DNA of 64,000 nt from Lactiplantibacillus plajomi (GCF_005405405.1 NZ_BJDZ01000007.1:60990-124989), one strand, 5' to 3'. Counted from the first letter of the stretch, positions 44,750 to 53,551 are shown. A program made the numbers and translations. Notes: generated by a model not told the origin, from the sequence alone.

Positions 44750-45010
44750 ATGCAAAAATCCTATACCCCAACCAGTGCACGAAATAAACTTTATGGCCTT
44801 TTAAAACAAGTCGCAGAAGAACATAAACCGGTGGTTATTCAGCAAAAGGACGAAACACTGGATACGGTAATTGTTCCTAAGGATGATTGGGACGCTATTC
44901 AAGAAACGCTTTACTTGTCGGAAACTGGCACTTTAGCTAAGGTGGCGGAACGTGAAAAGGACGATATGGCTGCGATGAATGTTGATGATATTGATTGGGA
45001 TCAGTTATGA
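44750..45010 (+). CDS. Type II antitoxin, Phd/YefM family
   Basis: An 86-aa antitoxin. The N-terminus KSYTPTSARNKLYGLLKQVA is the Phd/YefM DNA-binding fold and the acidic C-terminus (about 55-86) is the toxin-wrapping tail. These proteins repress their own promoter and neutralise a YoeB/Txe mRNA interferase. Its stop overlaps the start of the toxin frame (ATGA), but that toxin is dead (45007), so the antitoxin is an orphan. Confidence 0.88.
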   Translation: MQKSYTPTSARNKLYGLLKQVAEEHKPVVIQQKDETLDTVIVPKDDWDAIQETLYLSETGTLAKVAEREKDDMAAMNVDDIDWDQL

Positions 45011-45253
45011 GCTACCGCGTGGAAATTAAAAAATAGGCCAAGGGGGATTTAAAAAATTAAAGCGTTTGAATTTAATTGAGTCTTTTAAAAAGACAATAGG
45101 ACAACTAAAGGAAATCCCTTTAAGCCGAATCAAGGCTTGGAAAAGTTAGTTCCGCCAGTTGCTGGAAAATTTTCGCGGCGGATAAATGAACAACACCGGG
45201 TTGTTTAGAAGGTTGTCATCATTTATGCCGCGTGGGCGCACTACGATAATTAA
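45007..45253 (+). pseudogene. Txe/YoeB family toxin remnant
   Basis: Starts MSYRVEIKK, then TAG. Later frames give AKGDLKK, SFKKTIGQLKE, NPFKPNQGLEKLVPPVAGK and FSRRINEQHRVV, stop, KVVIIYAAWAHYDN and TAA at 45251-45253. The NPF...LEKL and FSRRI-EHRVV motifs are those of YoeB/Txe ribosome-dependent mRNA interferases. At least two stop codons and a frameshift make it inactive. Confidence 0.85.
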
Positions 45254-45307
45254 TCTAACGTAAGTAACTTATAAAAAAATGTGCAGAATAAAATTAAAAC
45301 CTAAGTA

Positions 45308-45347
45308 TTGGCCACCACGAATCAAATAGCGGGTGGTCAATTTTTTT
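45308..45347 (+). terminator. Terminator
   Basis: TTGGCCACC and GGTGGTCAA with one bulge, followed by TTTTTTT. Confidence 0.75.
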
Positions 45348-45487
45348 ATAAAAATTCAGTGTAAAAGAGAAAAATTAGGGGGCAACTAAAAGTAGCAAGG
45401 TTCGCAACCACCGGTATCCTGGGAAGACTTGTGTTTTTCAGACATTGTTTGTATCTTTAAATCATCCAATGAAAGGGATGGTTATTT

Positions 45488-46390
45488 ATGGGGGATCATA
45501 CGTTACCACAACAGCTTCAAAAATTTCGTACCGAACATCACCTATCGCAGGCTGAACTGGCTGGCAAGCTCTACGTCTCACGGCAGGCGCTCTCTAAGTG
45601 GGAGGGCGGTCAATCAGAACCCAGTCTCGATAAAGTTATCCTATTGACACAGATTTTTGGGGTGACACTGGATCAGCTACTTTTGGGGGCGGCTGACCAG
45701 CAGGAAGTTATTTTGAAACTGCATCAGATTCGCAAACAATTTGAACGGCCGGTCCTGGCGGGGGTTAACCTAGATATTCATCAACATGATCGGATTGCAC
45801 TACTGGGAAATAACGGTGCCGGGAAATCAACGTTAGTTAAGATTATTTCCGGGGAAATAATGGCCGATGCCGGTACGGTGCAGGCACAGTTTTCGCGACG
45901 CGATGATTTGGATGTGATGGCGCAAGAAAACGTTTTGATACCAGCTTTAACGGTGGGCGAGCAGGTTCGCTTGGCGGCCGCAATTAAGCGGGTGGATATT
46001 GCTAAGCGGTGGCAAGCGCTGCTCAAACAGTTTCGGTTATATGAATGCCGACATACGGCCGTTGCGCGACTATCAGGAGGTCAGAAGCGCCGATTAGCCC
46101 TGTTACTAAGTGTCCTACGACCGTCCAAACTTTTGATTTTAGATGAGCCGACGGTCGGCATGGACTTGGATTCAATCGACCTGTTCTGGCGGTTGCTGGA
46201 ACAAATGCACGGGGCGACCCTGGTTGTGACCCACGATTTTAATCAAATCGATAAGTTCTTTTCGCGGGTCGTGCTTTTGAAAGACGGGCAAATTGCGCGT
46301 GATACCCAGGTGAAGACGATTCACGCCAACAATCAAACCATTGAACAGTGGTACCGGCAGGGTAACTTGGAAGGAGCAGTTGCAAAATGA
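45488..46390 (+). CDS. XRE HTH - ABC ATPase fusion protein
   Basis: A 300-aa protein joining two domains. Residues 8-65 are an XRE HTH (LSQAELAGKLYVSRQALSKW, GGQSEPSLDKVILL). Residues 70-290 are an ABC ATPase with Walker A LLGNNGAGKSTLVK, signature LSGGQKRRLALL, Walker B LLILDEPTVGMD and switch TLVVTHDFNQ. Its partner permease (46387) overlaps by 4 nt. The fusion could let the exporter ATPase act as its own transcription regulator, which is inference. GGGATG-type ribosome binding site upstream. Confidence 0.88.
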   Translation: MGDHTLPQQLQKFRTEHHLSQAELAGKLYVSRQALSKWEGGQSEPSLDKVILLTQIFGVTLDQLLLGAADQQEVILKLHQIRKQFERPVLAGVNLDIHQHDRIALLGNNGAGKSTLVKIISGEIMADAGTVQAQFSRRDDLDVMAQENVLIPALTVGEQVRLAAAIKRVDIAKRWQALLKQFRLYECRHTAVARLSGGQKRRLALLLSVLRPSKLLILDEPTVGMDLDSIDLFWRLLEQMHGATLVVTHDFNQIDKFFSRVVLLKDGQIARDTQVKTIHANNQTIEQWYRQGNLEGAVAK

Positions 46391-47112
46391 TTACGTGGAT
46401 TCAGTTAAAGCAGGTTCTGCGAAACAAACGGTTTATCTTTTTCACCATTGTGTTTCCAGCGACTTGGTACCTTTTACCGAGCGTGGTCAATCCCCGGATG
46501 ATGGATCCGTTTATTGCGTTTTTAATCGCAAGTTTAATGGGAATTATCGGTAATTCAATCGTCACGTTTAGTAAGCGAATCTCGGCTGGCCGGCAGTTTT
46601 ACCTCGCCCAAGCCCGGTTATCGCGGTACTCCGTCTGGCGTTACATGTTTAGCCAATTGATTATTCAAGTTTGCTTACACTTACTGATCATTTTGGCCAT
46701 TACGTTACTGGGTGTGGCGTTAAAGACCTTGCCCATCAACGTAAATTACTGGTGTGCCGTTTTGTGGCTATCAGTGTTGGGGCTATATTTCAGCGTGATC
46801 GGTTTTTGGTTTGGAATGAGCTTTAGTCCGATGACGGTTGACGTGGGATCAACGCCGCTAATGTTTCTATTTGCCCTGATGATCGTGCCGTTTTCGTTGT
46901 TTTCAACAAGCACGCTTACCGGGATCATCGCGAAGGTTCAGGCACTGTTACCACCTTATTATTTCTATCAGTTCTTTCATCAATGGCTGACTAACCAAGC
47001 CACGGACGGCATTCTGTGGAAATTTGGTTTGTCAGCGTTATTAACCCTGATTCCATTTATGGTCGCACTGCGGTTACGGTTGTTCGGACGGAAAATACCT
47101 CGGCGCGCTTAA
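46387..47112 (+). CDS. ABC-2 type permease
   Basis: A 241-aa membrane protein with six segments (SLMGIIGNSIVTFSKRISAG follows segment 2, a typical ABC-2 exporter loop). It lies in an ATGA overlap with the HTH-ABC ATPase, so both form one exporter. Substrate unknown; drug, peptide or lipid export are usual for the family. Confidence 0.85.
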   Translation: MITWIQLKQVLRNKRFIFFTIVFPATWYLLPSVVNPRMMDPFIAFLIASLMGIIGNSIVTFSKRISAGRQFYLAQARLSRYSVWRYMFSQLIIQVCLHLLIILAITLLGVALKTLPINVNYWCAVLWLSVLGLYFSVIGFWFGMSFSPMTVDVGSTPLMFLFALMIVPFSLFSTSTLTGIIAKVQALLPPYYFYQFFHQWLTNQATDGILWKFGLSALLTLIPFMVALRLRLFGRKIPRRA

Positions 47113-47199
47113 GGTGGTTGGCAGGTATTTGAAAGGCTGTTTTTCACCTAAATTAAAGGGCCAAAGATTTGATATTATAGTTAAAAGGGGAGTTTAGGA

Positions 47200-47472
47200 A
47201 TGGAAAATACGGCTAGCCAGGATCAGGTGCTTGCCACGCTTCAAGCGCAGGTGGGCTACACCCCGTTGGTTTTTGCGCGGGTCAACAAGAAATTAGGCCT
47301 CAATCGGGATGAGGCGGGGGTTAAAGCCTTGGTGAGCGGCGTTTTGGCACGTGCGGACGAAATTAATCGGCACGGTAAAAACTATTACGTGCTGAGTCAC
47401 CAGGACCAGGTGGAATTAACGATTAACGCGTCAAACTACCGACTGATTACGGCGTCTAAAGTTAAAAAATAA
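47200..47472 (+). CDS. DUF3781 domain protein
   Basis: A 90-aa protein with the family core YTPLVFARVNKKLGLN followed by helices and ending GKNYYVLSHQDQVELTINAS. The function of the family is unknown. GGGGAG before the ATG and a strong terminator after the stop make it a single-gene unit. Confidence 0.78.
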   Translation: MENTASQDQVLATLQAQVGYTPLVFARVNKKLGLNRDEAGVKALVSGVLARADEINRHGKNYYVLSHQDQVELTINASNYRLITASKVKK

Positions 47473-47524
47473 ATAGAAACCGCCAACGCACCGGTTCATC
47501 GCCTGCGTTGGCGGTTTCTATTTT
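47471..47524. terminator. Bidirectional terminator
   Basis: AAATAGAAACCGCCAACGCA and its exact complement, a 20-bp perfect stem with a 13-nt loop between convergent genes. Confidence 0.9.
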
Positions 47525-47541
47525 AGGATGTTAAGAGTGAG

Positions 47542-48630
47542 CTAAGCGACGTATTGCGCGTAGTCAATGCCCAGCCGTTTCGCAATGCCGACCACTTCTG
47601 CGAGCGTCTTGTCATCGATCTCGATGCCGTTAGTAGAGCGGTCCTCATAAGCGGCGGCTTCCTTGTCGCCGGCGACGATAACTGGTTTACCGGGAACCGA
47701 TGGCAGGTCGCGGATGGCTTGCAGGTAAGCCGAGAACTTCGCGGTGATGGCATCCTTGTCGCCGAAAATCGATGGGTCGATGGCGGTAAAGCTCTGGCAA
47801 GGGCCCACGGAGCGGTCGTCCGGGGTAATTTCGTTGGAAGTATTCCCCATGGAAAGAATCGCCGTGAAAACCTCGACGATAACGCCGAGGCCGAACCCCT
47901 TATGGCTACCGGTATCTTCGGTGACACCCCCGAGTGGGGCCAAGCCAACGTTGGAATCTAAATCCCGGAGGTCGTCGAGGTCCTTGGTGTCGTTATGGCT
48001 GTTAACCGGCGTTTCGCCGTCCTTAGCGACCCACAGGGCGGGTAAATCTTTTCCTAATTTACGGTAAACTTCGATTTTACCTTGGGGGACGGTGGTTGTC
48101 GCCGCGTCAAAGATGAACGTGTTCGGTTTGGCTGGCATGGCAAAGGCGATTGGGTTGGTGCCGACCAGCGCTTTGGTGGCGTGGGTGGGTAACATTGCCG
48201 ACCGCGAATTGCACGATGACAGGCCAATTAAGCCTTCTTCGGCGGCCATGTTAGCGTAGTAACCCGCAATGCCGTAGTGACCGGAATTACGAGTCGTCAC
48301 CATGCCGATGCCGTGCTGCTTCGCCTTTTCGATGGCGAGGCGCATACTATAAATACCGTTTAATTGTCCCAGACCGAAGTGGGCGTCGACGACCGCACTG
48401 ACGTCGGTTTCTTTCACGACTTCGGGTTGATTATGTACACGAATCTTGCCGTTGCGAATGAAATCGTCGTACATGATCATTCGCTGAACCCCGTGGGATT
48501 CGATGCCGATTAAGTCGGTGTAGATCAGCATGTGGGCGACTTCTTTGCTTTCTTCTTCGGTAAAGCCGTACCCTTTGTAAATATTGTAAATTAGTTGTTC
48601 CATTTTATTACTATCGTATCGTTTGACCAT
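47542..48630 (-). CDS. Ldh family (malate/L-lactate/ureidoglycolate) dehydrogenase
   Basis: A 362-aa NAD(P)-dependent oxidoreductase of the YlbC/ComC/AllD family, different from the Rossmann-type lactate dehydrogenase. Markers are IGIESHGVQRM near 55, VTTRNSGHYGIAGYY near 120 with the catalytic histidine, and the C-terminal GSHKGFGLGVIVEV. It reduces or oxidises 2-hydroxy/2-keto acids such as malate, lactate, sulfolactate or ureidoglycolate; the substrate is not determinable. Start at ATG 48630. Confidence 0.88.
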   Translation of the reverse strand: MVKRYDSNKMEQLIYNIYKGYGFTEEESKEVAHMLIYTDLIGIESHGVQRMIMYDDFIRNGKIRVHNQPEVVKETDVSAVVDAHFGLGQLNGIYSMRLAIEKAKQHGIGMVTTRNSGHYGIAGYYANMAAEEGLIGLSSCNSRSAMLPTHATKALVGTNPIAFAMPAKPNTFIFDAATTTVPQGKIEVYRKLGKDLPALWVAKDGETPVNSHNDTKDLDDLRDLDSNVGLAPLGGVTEDTGSHKGFGLGVIVEVFTAILSMGNTSNEITPDDRSVGPCQSFTAIDPSIFGDKDAITAKFSAYLQAIRDLPSVPGKPVIVAGDKEAAAYEDRSTNGIEIDDKTLAEVVGIAKRLGIDYAQYVA

Positions 48631-48878
48631 TGCATTCACCACTTCTTTGAATTTAGCCTAAGTAACGACTTTATTATTATAATATGATAATAAAATGTGA
48701 TTTTGATGTCAATCAAATTTTAATAATATTTTAATTGAATGTTTATTAAATAAAAAGGAGCTCCTAATTTAAAGTGTTGACTACGCTAGTGGCATGGCAA
48801 AAAGTACTGTTCGCGGTAACTGCAGTTCCGGAACAGTGTTTAGCGGTAGTTATTAAAATGGAATTAAGTTGGTACGGC

Positions 48879-49052
48879 TTAGCGCTTAAGTTCGTTACCA
48901 ACCGGCTGGCCCCAGTCCAATCCGGAATCGCGAATGCCGTCGTCTTGCCAGTTTTTAAAGAGGTCATGAATGTCGCGTGGGGAGCGTTGTCCGTTGAGCT
49001 GATTAGTATTAGTGGCCTGATTGGGAAACTGATTCACTGGTTTCTTTTCCAT
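48879..49052 (-). CDS. Small protein (57 aa) with strong ribosome binding site
   Basis: ATG 49052 is preceded by TTGAGGAGGTAGGCAG, a near-perfect ribosome binding site. A TATAAT box (minus strand, 49091-49096) lies a further 25 nt upstream. The product begins MEKKPVNQFPNQATNTNQ, includes SPRDIHDLFKNWQDDGIRDS and ends GLDWGQPVGNELKR. It is polar and has no membrane segment. I do not recognise it. The longer plus-strand frame over the same DNA has no ribosome binding site and is rejected. Confidence 0.6.
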   Translation of the reverse strand: MEKKPVNQFPNQATNTNQLNGQRSPRDIHDLFKNWQDDGIRDSGLDWGQPVGNELKR

Positions 49053-49135
49053 TCTGCCTACCTCCTCAAGTGGGTGTTTGCCTATGCTTAATTATACAAA
49101 AAACTGGACGACGATTAAAAAGTTAGGCGCGGCGG

Positions 49136-49723
49136 TTAGGTCAGGATCTGCATTCGCTGGCCCTTACGTAGCCGCCAGATTTTTTGGACTTGATTGGCAT
49201 TGATTGACCAGAAACAGGCCTGAACGGTGTCCCCGTTTTTGGTCCAGTCACCCGTACGGGGCGTAATATCGAAGATGCTTTGCCAAGATTGGCGCTTTAT
49301 TTGTTGCTGTTGGGATGGTGGCAAGGCATCAAACCAGTGGTCAAGTTGCGTCCAAGTTTGATCATCAGTGGCGGGCGACTTGTACCAGTCGTTTAGAACG
49401 AAGTGCCAGCTTTCAAAGTCACTTAGAAGGACTTGGTTGGCTGGAATATCCAGCTCCAGGCAGACTTCGTCGTCGTAGTCGCGCTGATGGCGAAAGTCGG
49501 GGTGCCGATTTTCATAATTAATGCGGTACCAGCCCCAGAGTGGGGTTGTCACCCCTTCAGGAGGTTGACCGATTTTGGCCTTCATTTTGACGATCATCCA
49601 GTCGTAGGCGGTAACGAAGTCTGAAGATTGAAGGTTTTCTGACTGCTGCGGATTACAAAAGAAGTAACCGTTACGACGGAGTTGCTGGTAAACGCTATAC
49701 GGTTGAATTGTCCATAATCGCAT
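49136..49723 (-). CDS. DUF3841 domain protein
   Basis: A 195-aa protein starting MRLWTIQPYSVYQQLRRNGY, with AYDWMIVKMKAKIG, PLWGWYRINYENRHPD, DDEVCLELDIPANQVLLSDF and WQSIFDI, a pattern of DUF3841 proteins. These often contain many aromatics and have no known activity. Start ATG 49723 (GTG 49726 possible) behind GAGGATG. Confidence 0.75.
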   Translation of the reverse strand: MRLWTIQPYSVYQQLRRNGYFFCNPQQSENLQSSDFVTAYDWMIVKMKAKIGQPPEGVTTPLWGWYRINYENRHPDFRHQRDYDDEVCLELDIPANQVLLSDFESWHFVLNDWYKSPATDDQTWTQLDHWFDALPPSQQQQIKRQSWQSIFDITPRTGDWTKNGDTVQACFWSINANQVQKIWRLRKGQRMQILT

Positions 49724-49899
49724 CACGGGTCATCCTCACTGAAATAAATTGATTTGATGATTAATTTTAAGGGATTAAAAATTTTAAAACAACCCGTGTC
49801 GTGATTGATGAACAAGTCAATTGACTTTACTAACTGGCTTGGTTACGCTATTAGCGAAATATGGTGACCTAACCCGCACTGAATTGGAGGAACGAGTGA

Positions 49900-50235
49900 A
49901 TGGCAGAGGAAAAATCAAGTTTAGAAATTGGGATTGAGCAAATGTCGCGAGCCATCTTTGATGGTGATTATTCGCAAGTGGTTGTCCACGACGTCACAAT
50001 TATCCCGCCGATGCAATTTTCGCCAGCCGACATCACGACCCTGCGTAGCGAGCTGAATCTAACCCAGTGGCGACTGGCCACGGTGATGAACGTCTCACTA
50101 CGGACCGTTAGAAACTGGGAAAGTGGCCGTTCACATCCGAGCCGGGTGGCTAACCGACTTCTGGAGGCCATTAAGAAGGAGCCATCAATTGTCGAGCATT
50201 TGTGGGGTATGAAAAGTGAACGCGTCTATAAATGA
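49900..50235 (+). CDS. HTH regulator, antitoxin-like, upstream of fic
   Basis: A 111-aa protein with an acidic N-terminal region (1-40) and a C-terminal XRE-type HTH (FSPADITTLRSELNLTQWRL, MNVSLRTVRNWESGRSHPSR). This MqsA/HigA-2-like arrangement is typical of antitoxins. Its end overlaps the fic gene by 20 nt, so the two are coupled. It may regulate its own promoter and counter the Fic protein; that is inference. Confidence 0.78.
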   Translation: MAEEKSSLEIGIEQMSRAIFDGDYSQVVVHDVTIIPPMQFSPADITTLRSELNLTQWRLATVMNVSLRTVRNWESGRSHPSRVANRLLEAIKKEPSIVEHLWGMKSERVYK

Positions 50236-50887
50236 TCAGTTCAAGTTAACCGCAGCTGAGGAAAAGTTTCTGTTTAAGAAGAACCTGAACCAGCTCGTTT
50301 TTATAGCGGGACAGTTCGAAAATTTGCCAGTTAGCTTAATGAAGACGACGTCAATTATGAATGATTTCATGGTTGACCAGGTGAGTCCGGTAGCCGTTTG
50401 GACGATTTTAAACCTTAAACGGGCGTTTCAGTACGCATTGACCCGGCAGTGTGCCCAGTTGACCTTCGACGATGTTTTGATGATCAATCAACTCGTTTTG
50501 GGTGGTGACCCAACGGCGGGAAAGGTGCGGACTAGTGCCGTTCGGGTCAGAATCGGTGATACTTTTTGGGACCTGCCAATGCCAAATGATGCCACGATTG
50601 CGACTATTAACGCGATTATCACGGCACGGCAATCAACGACTACCAAGGCGATTACGCTGAATTTAGCGCTGTCGCGGGCGCAGTTATTTACGGATGGCAA
50701 TAAACGGACCGCCATGATTGCGGCTAACTTGCTCATGCTTCAGGGAGGCACCGGCATTTTTGGGGTTCCAGAAAAGCGACTCTCGGAATACGGTAAGAAA
50801 CTGGCGGACTATTATCGGAGTGGTCAGGCCGCTGAGTTGCAGCAGTGGTTATCAGAAACGGCCGTGTTCGGTCTTAAAATGTATTAA
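50216..50887 (+). CDS. Fic/DOC family protein with altered catalytic motif
   Basis: A 223-aa Fic-fold protein. The active-site loop reads SRAQLFTDGNKRTAM: the DGNKR anion hole is intact but the catalytic histidine of the HPFxxGNxR motif is replaced by Gln (QLFTDGNKR). Such Gln variants occur in Fic proteins of lactic acid bacteria. Without the histidine, canonical AMPylation should be weak or replaced by another phosphate-transfer chemistry. GTG start at 50216 overlaps the HTH gene, which is the probable antitoxin or regulator. Confidence 0.82.
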   Translation: MNASINDQFKLTAAEEKFLFKKNLNQLVFIAGQFENLPVSLMKTTSIMNDFMVDQVSPVAVWTILNLKRAFQYALTRQCAQLTFDDVLMINQLVLGGDPTAGKVRTSAVRVRIGDTFWDLPMPNDATIATINAIITARQSTTTKAITLNLALSRAQLFTDGNKRTAMIAANLLMLQGGTGIFGVPEKRLSEYGKKLADYYRSGQAAELQQWLSETAVFGLKMY

Positions 50888-50892
50888 ATCAA

Positions 50893-50943
50893 AATAGGCT
50901 TGGGGTTTCCGTTGATGCGGAAACTTCAAGCCTGCTTTTTTAT
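50893..50943. terminator. Bidirectional terminator
   Basis: AGGCTTGGGGTTTCC and GGAAACTTCAAGCCT (one mismatch), T run on both sides, between convergent fic and acyltransferase genes. Confidence 0.85.
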
Positions 50944-52016
50944 GCCCAACGTTTAAGCGCGGACCAGCCGACGTGTAACCCGTAAGCCGATGCAAATGAT
51001 AACAACCAGGTTAAGCCGTAGCAGCTGACGATTGCCCAAACCGGGTGTGTTTGACTGAGCCGGTGGCCGAAAGTTTGCCAGAGTAGTTGCAGCCAGAAAA
51101 CGTTGGCTAAGTAAGCCCGGTAGGCGTAGGTCGCCAAGCCATGCATTACCGGTAACCAACGGGAGTGATGCCGGATATTTGCCCAAGCGAGGGTGGCGAT
51201 TAAACCAATCACGGCTAAAGCGTACAGCGTCGTTGACGGCTTGTAATAAATAGCGTTGGCTAAGCGTACTGGTTGACCAAAGGCTTGCAGTTCAAGGTTG
51301 GTCCAGATGAAGGTTACCGCGAATAGTCCGACGAGCAGTGGCCAATAGCGCTGAAGGAAAGTCTCCAACGTGCGCCGCTTTTTCCACGCCAACGCACCAA
51401 AAATGCCGTAAATCAGAAAACTGACGAACAGCCGGTCCAATAAATACCAGTGGTGTGGACCGTTAAAGACCTGTTGATCGTAGAAGGCCAGCCAACCGCC
51501 GTAGCCCACGATTGTTAGAATCAAGGTACCCCACAGGTGTCGCGGTGACTGTACGGCCCAGCGTGACAGCCACCAGAAAAACGGCATTAGTAAGATGAAT
51601 TGCAACATCATCGTGTTATACCACAGGTGCGGAGCGGCGTTGCCGTTGATAAACTGCCAAATGAAACTACCAAGGTTGTGGTAGTGACTAACCTGCTGAA
51701 GACTTGGCAGGCCCAACAGGTACACCAAGCTCCACCAAAACGTCGGGATGAACAGACTGTGCAACTGCTGGGTTAAATACTGACGGTAATCACCAAGGTG
51801 GGCCCGTTCGTGGGTTCGCACCGTCGTGAATAAAATGCCAAAGATGAAAGCTGGCGCGGTGTACTTGACTAAGTTGTAAGTGATCCCGATTCCAGTTTGG
51901 ACCCGCGGATTGGGGCTAGTTTGTAACCCAAACGCCAGCACGGATTGCATGATGACCGCCGTACAGGCGAAAACTTTCATGTAGTCGCCGACGTCGGCGG
52001 TAGTTTTGGTCTGCAT
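50940..52016 (-). CDS. Membrane acyltransferase family protein
   Basis: A 358-aa protein with about ten membrane segments. Features of acyltransferase family 3: an early YMKVFACTAVIMQSVLAFG, then KYTAPAFIFGILFTTV, FIPTFWWSLVYLL and PHLWYNTMMLQFILLMPFFW. Members transfer acetyl or other acyl groups to envelope polysaccharides. The usual catalytic histidine near the N-terminus is not obvious, so activity is uncertain. Monocistronic by context. Confidence 0.8.
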   Translation of the reverse strand: MQTKTTADVGDYMKVFACTAVIMQSVLAFGLQTSPNPRVQTGIGITYNLVKYTAPAFIFGILFTTVRTHERAHLGDYRQYLTQQLHSLFIPTFWWSLVYLLGLPSLQQVSHYHNLGSFIWQFINGNAAPHLWYNTMMLQFILLMPFFWWLSRWAVQSPRHLWGTLILTIVGYGGWLAFYDQQVFNGPHHWYLLDRLFVSFLIYGIFGALAWKKRRTLETFLQRYWPLLVGLFAVTFIWTNLELQAFGQPVRLANAIYYKPSTTLYALAVIGLIATLAWANIRHHSRWLPVMHGLATYAYRAYLANVFWLQLLWQTFGHRLSQTHPVWAIVSCYGLTWLLSFASAYGLHVGWSALKRWA

Positions 52017-52250
52017 TGTGGTTGCCCCCTTAACTAAAATCGCGAAAACACTGTCAATATAATCCTAAATTAGCGGTGACGCAACTTGCAGACTATAAGG
52101 TACAACGTCACGTCATTCGCCATGCTTAACGTGACTGTGGAACGGCTAGCAAATTATTTATAATTGGTAGCGATATCAGGACCGGAAAATTGGTGGTTAG
52201 TGCCAGTTTACGGGACTGATTAAAACGAGTTAAAAGGGGCGTGGCGGAAC

Positions 52251-52646
52251 ATGGATATTTCAGATTGGTTTGATTTTAAGCAACGGGTCACTCAGGATAT
52301 GACGCTGGTAAAGACGGTCGATGGACGGACGGTGACTAAGCAGGTCAAGGGTTCGTTTAATTGGCTGGCGTGGATCTTCAATTGGATCTACGTCCTGGCG
52401 ACCCAAAAGTATAAGACTGCGGGCTTTGTTAAAAAGGCCATTATTCCGGTGGTGGCGTTGTACGTCGCCGATTTATTAGTTGTTATTATTTTGGGGAATA
52501 CGGTTGGTTTTATATTTAACGTAGTCGGTAGTATTTGGTACGGGCTGATGTTTGATACCTGGTTCAAAAATCAACTAATCGCCAACGGGTACCACGTGGC
52601 GCATTCCGCGCAGGCGAATGAGAGTGGCCAACAAAACGTTGAATAA
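52251..52646 (+). CDS. DUF2628-like membrane protein
   Basis: A 131-aa protein. A polar N-terminus (1-40) is followed by FNWLAWIFNWIYVLATQKYK, then two hydrophobic segments and a C-terminal WYGLMFDTWFKNQLIANGY. This is the layout of small DUF2628 proteins. It lies before the zinc-ribbon gene, separated by a terminator-like hairpin. GGGG-rich ribosome-binding region. Confidence 0.6.
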   Translation: MDISDWFDFKQRVTQDMTLVKTVDGRTVTKQVKGSFNWLAWIFNWIYVLATQKYKTAGFVKKAIIPVVALYVADLLVVIILGNTVGFIFNVVGSIWYGLMFDTWFKNQLIANGYHVAHSAQANESGQQNVE

Positions 52647-52657
52647 CGGCCTAAACG

Positions 52658-52688
52658 AGTGATTACTAATCGTGGTAATCACTTTTTT
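52658..52688 (+). terminator. Terminator
   Basis: AGTGATTAC and GTAATCACT, perfect 9-bp arms, TTTTTT. Confidence 0.85.
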
Positions 52689-52713
52689 GGCGAATAATGA
52701 AAGGATGACTAGC

Positions 52714-53475
52714 ATGAAGCATTGTACGAATTGTGGCGCAAACTTACCAGCGGGGGTGAAGTTCTGCCCGCATTGTGGTCAGAAAATTGAGTCGGTGCCG
52801 GCGCACGCGGCTGACGACACGGTCGATCATGCGGACGACCGGTCGACACCACAGTTGCCACTAGGTGGGACGCAGACACCACGTAAGCGTAATAACGGTA
52901 CCGTTCTTGTGATTCTAGCAGTTTTAGTGATTTTAGGTGGGATTTATGGCGTTAAAAAGCGCCTGGTCGTTTCCCGTGACCAGTTAGCCGAGAACTTGAC
53001 CACCGCCGTTCAAAAAGAGGACGGTAACTTATTTTTAAAACAATTTTCTAAGGATGAACAGAAGCTGAAGTTTAGTGACGTTGGCGCGCAGAGCGTTGTT
53101 AAGGACATGCACAACCATTCGCGTGATTCGCTGAGTGAAGTCGGTCGAATTATCGTGGATGGTCAGCGGGTGACGGGGACCGAAGTTAAATACCACTTTA
53201 ACTTCGAAAGCAAGAAGGTTCTAGGCGTCTTCACTAGTTATTACCTAACGACCCGCCGTTCCCCAGTCGAACTCACGGACCTGACGGGGAGTGGTGGTTC
53301 AGTTACGGTTAAATTGAAAGATAAGCAGCAGCGCGTTTCCAAGCAACAGCTCCAAAGCGGCTTTTTCCCGGGCAAGTACACGTTTGATATCCAATCGGGT
53401 GATACCCAGGGGGACTACTGGATCTGGGCTTCGGGCGATGGTGAAACCATCGATTTAACCTTAACGGCGGATTAG
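52714..53475 (+). CDS. Zinc-ribbon membrane protein with TcaA-like domain
   Basis: 253 aa from ATG 52714 (AAAGGATG upstream). An N-terminal zinc ribbon MKHCTNCGANLPAGVKFCPH (two CxxC pairs) is followed by a linker and one membrane segment (TVLVILAVLVILGGIYGV). An exported domain with a TcaA-like first part follows (LAENLTTAVQKEDGNLFLKQ). It has the same design as the split gene at 20942-22063. Staphylococcal TcaA influences glycopeptide resistance; the role here is unknown. Confidence 0.75.
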   Translation: MKHCTNCGANLPAGVKFCPHCGQKIESVPAHAADDTVDHADDRSTPQLPLGGTQTPRKRNNGTVLVILAVLVILGGIYGVKKRLVVSRDQLAENLTTAVQKEDGNLFLKQFSKDEQKLKFSDVGAQSVVKDMHNHSRDSLSEVGRIIVDGQRVTGTEVKYHFNFESKKVLGVFTSYYLTTRRSPVELTDLTGSGGSVTVKLKDKQQRVSKQQLQSGFFPGKYTFDIQSGDTQGDYWIWASGDGETIDLTLTAD

Positions 53476-53551
53476 CTTAACTAATATATCGCTTTCATTA
53501 ACTTAAATGTATAATTTATTTTGTATAAATAAATTGGAGGAGTGAGGGGTT

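Noticed and set aside
47523..47948. Minus-strand frame of 141 codons inside the Ldh gene
   Set aside because: Shadow of the well-supported dehydrogenase frame; Ser/Arg/Pro-rich translation without motifs.
48774..49091. Plus-strand frame of 105 codons
   Set aside because: No ribosome binding site, no family likeness, TTG-type start, and it lies over a minus-strand 57-codon gene with a strong site.
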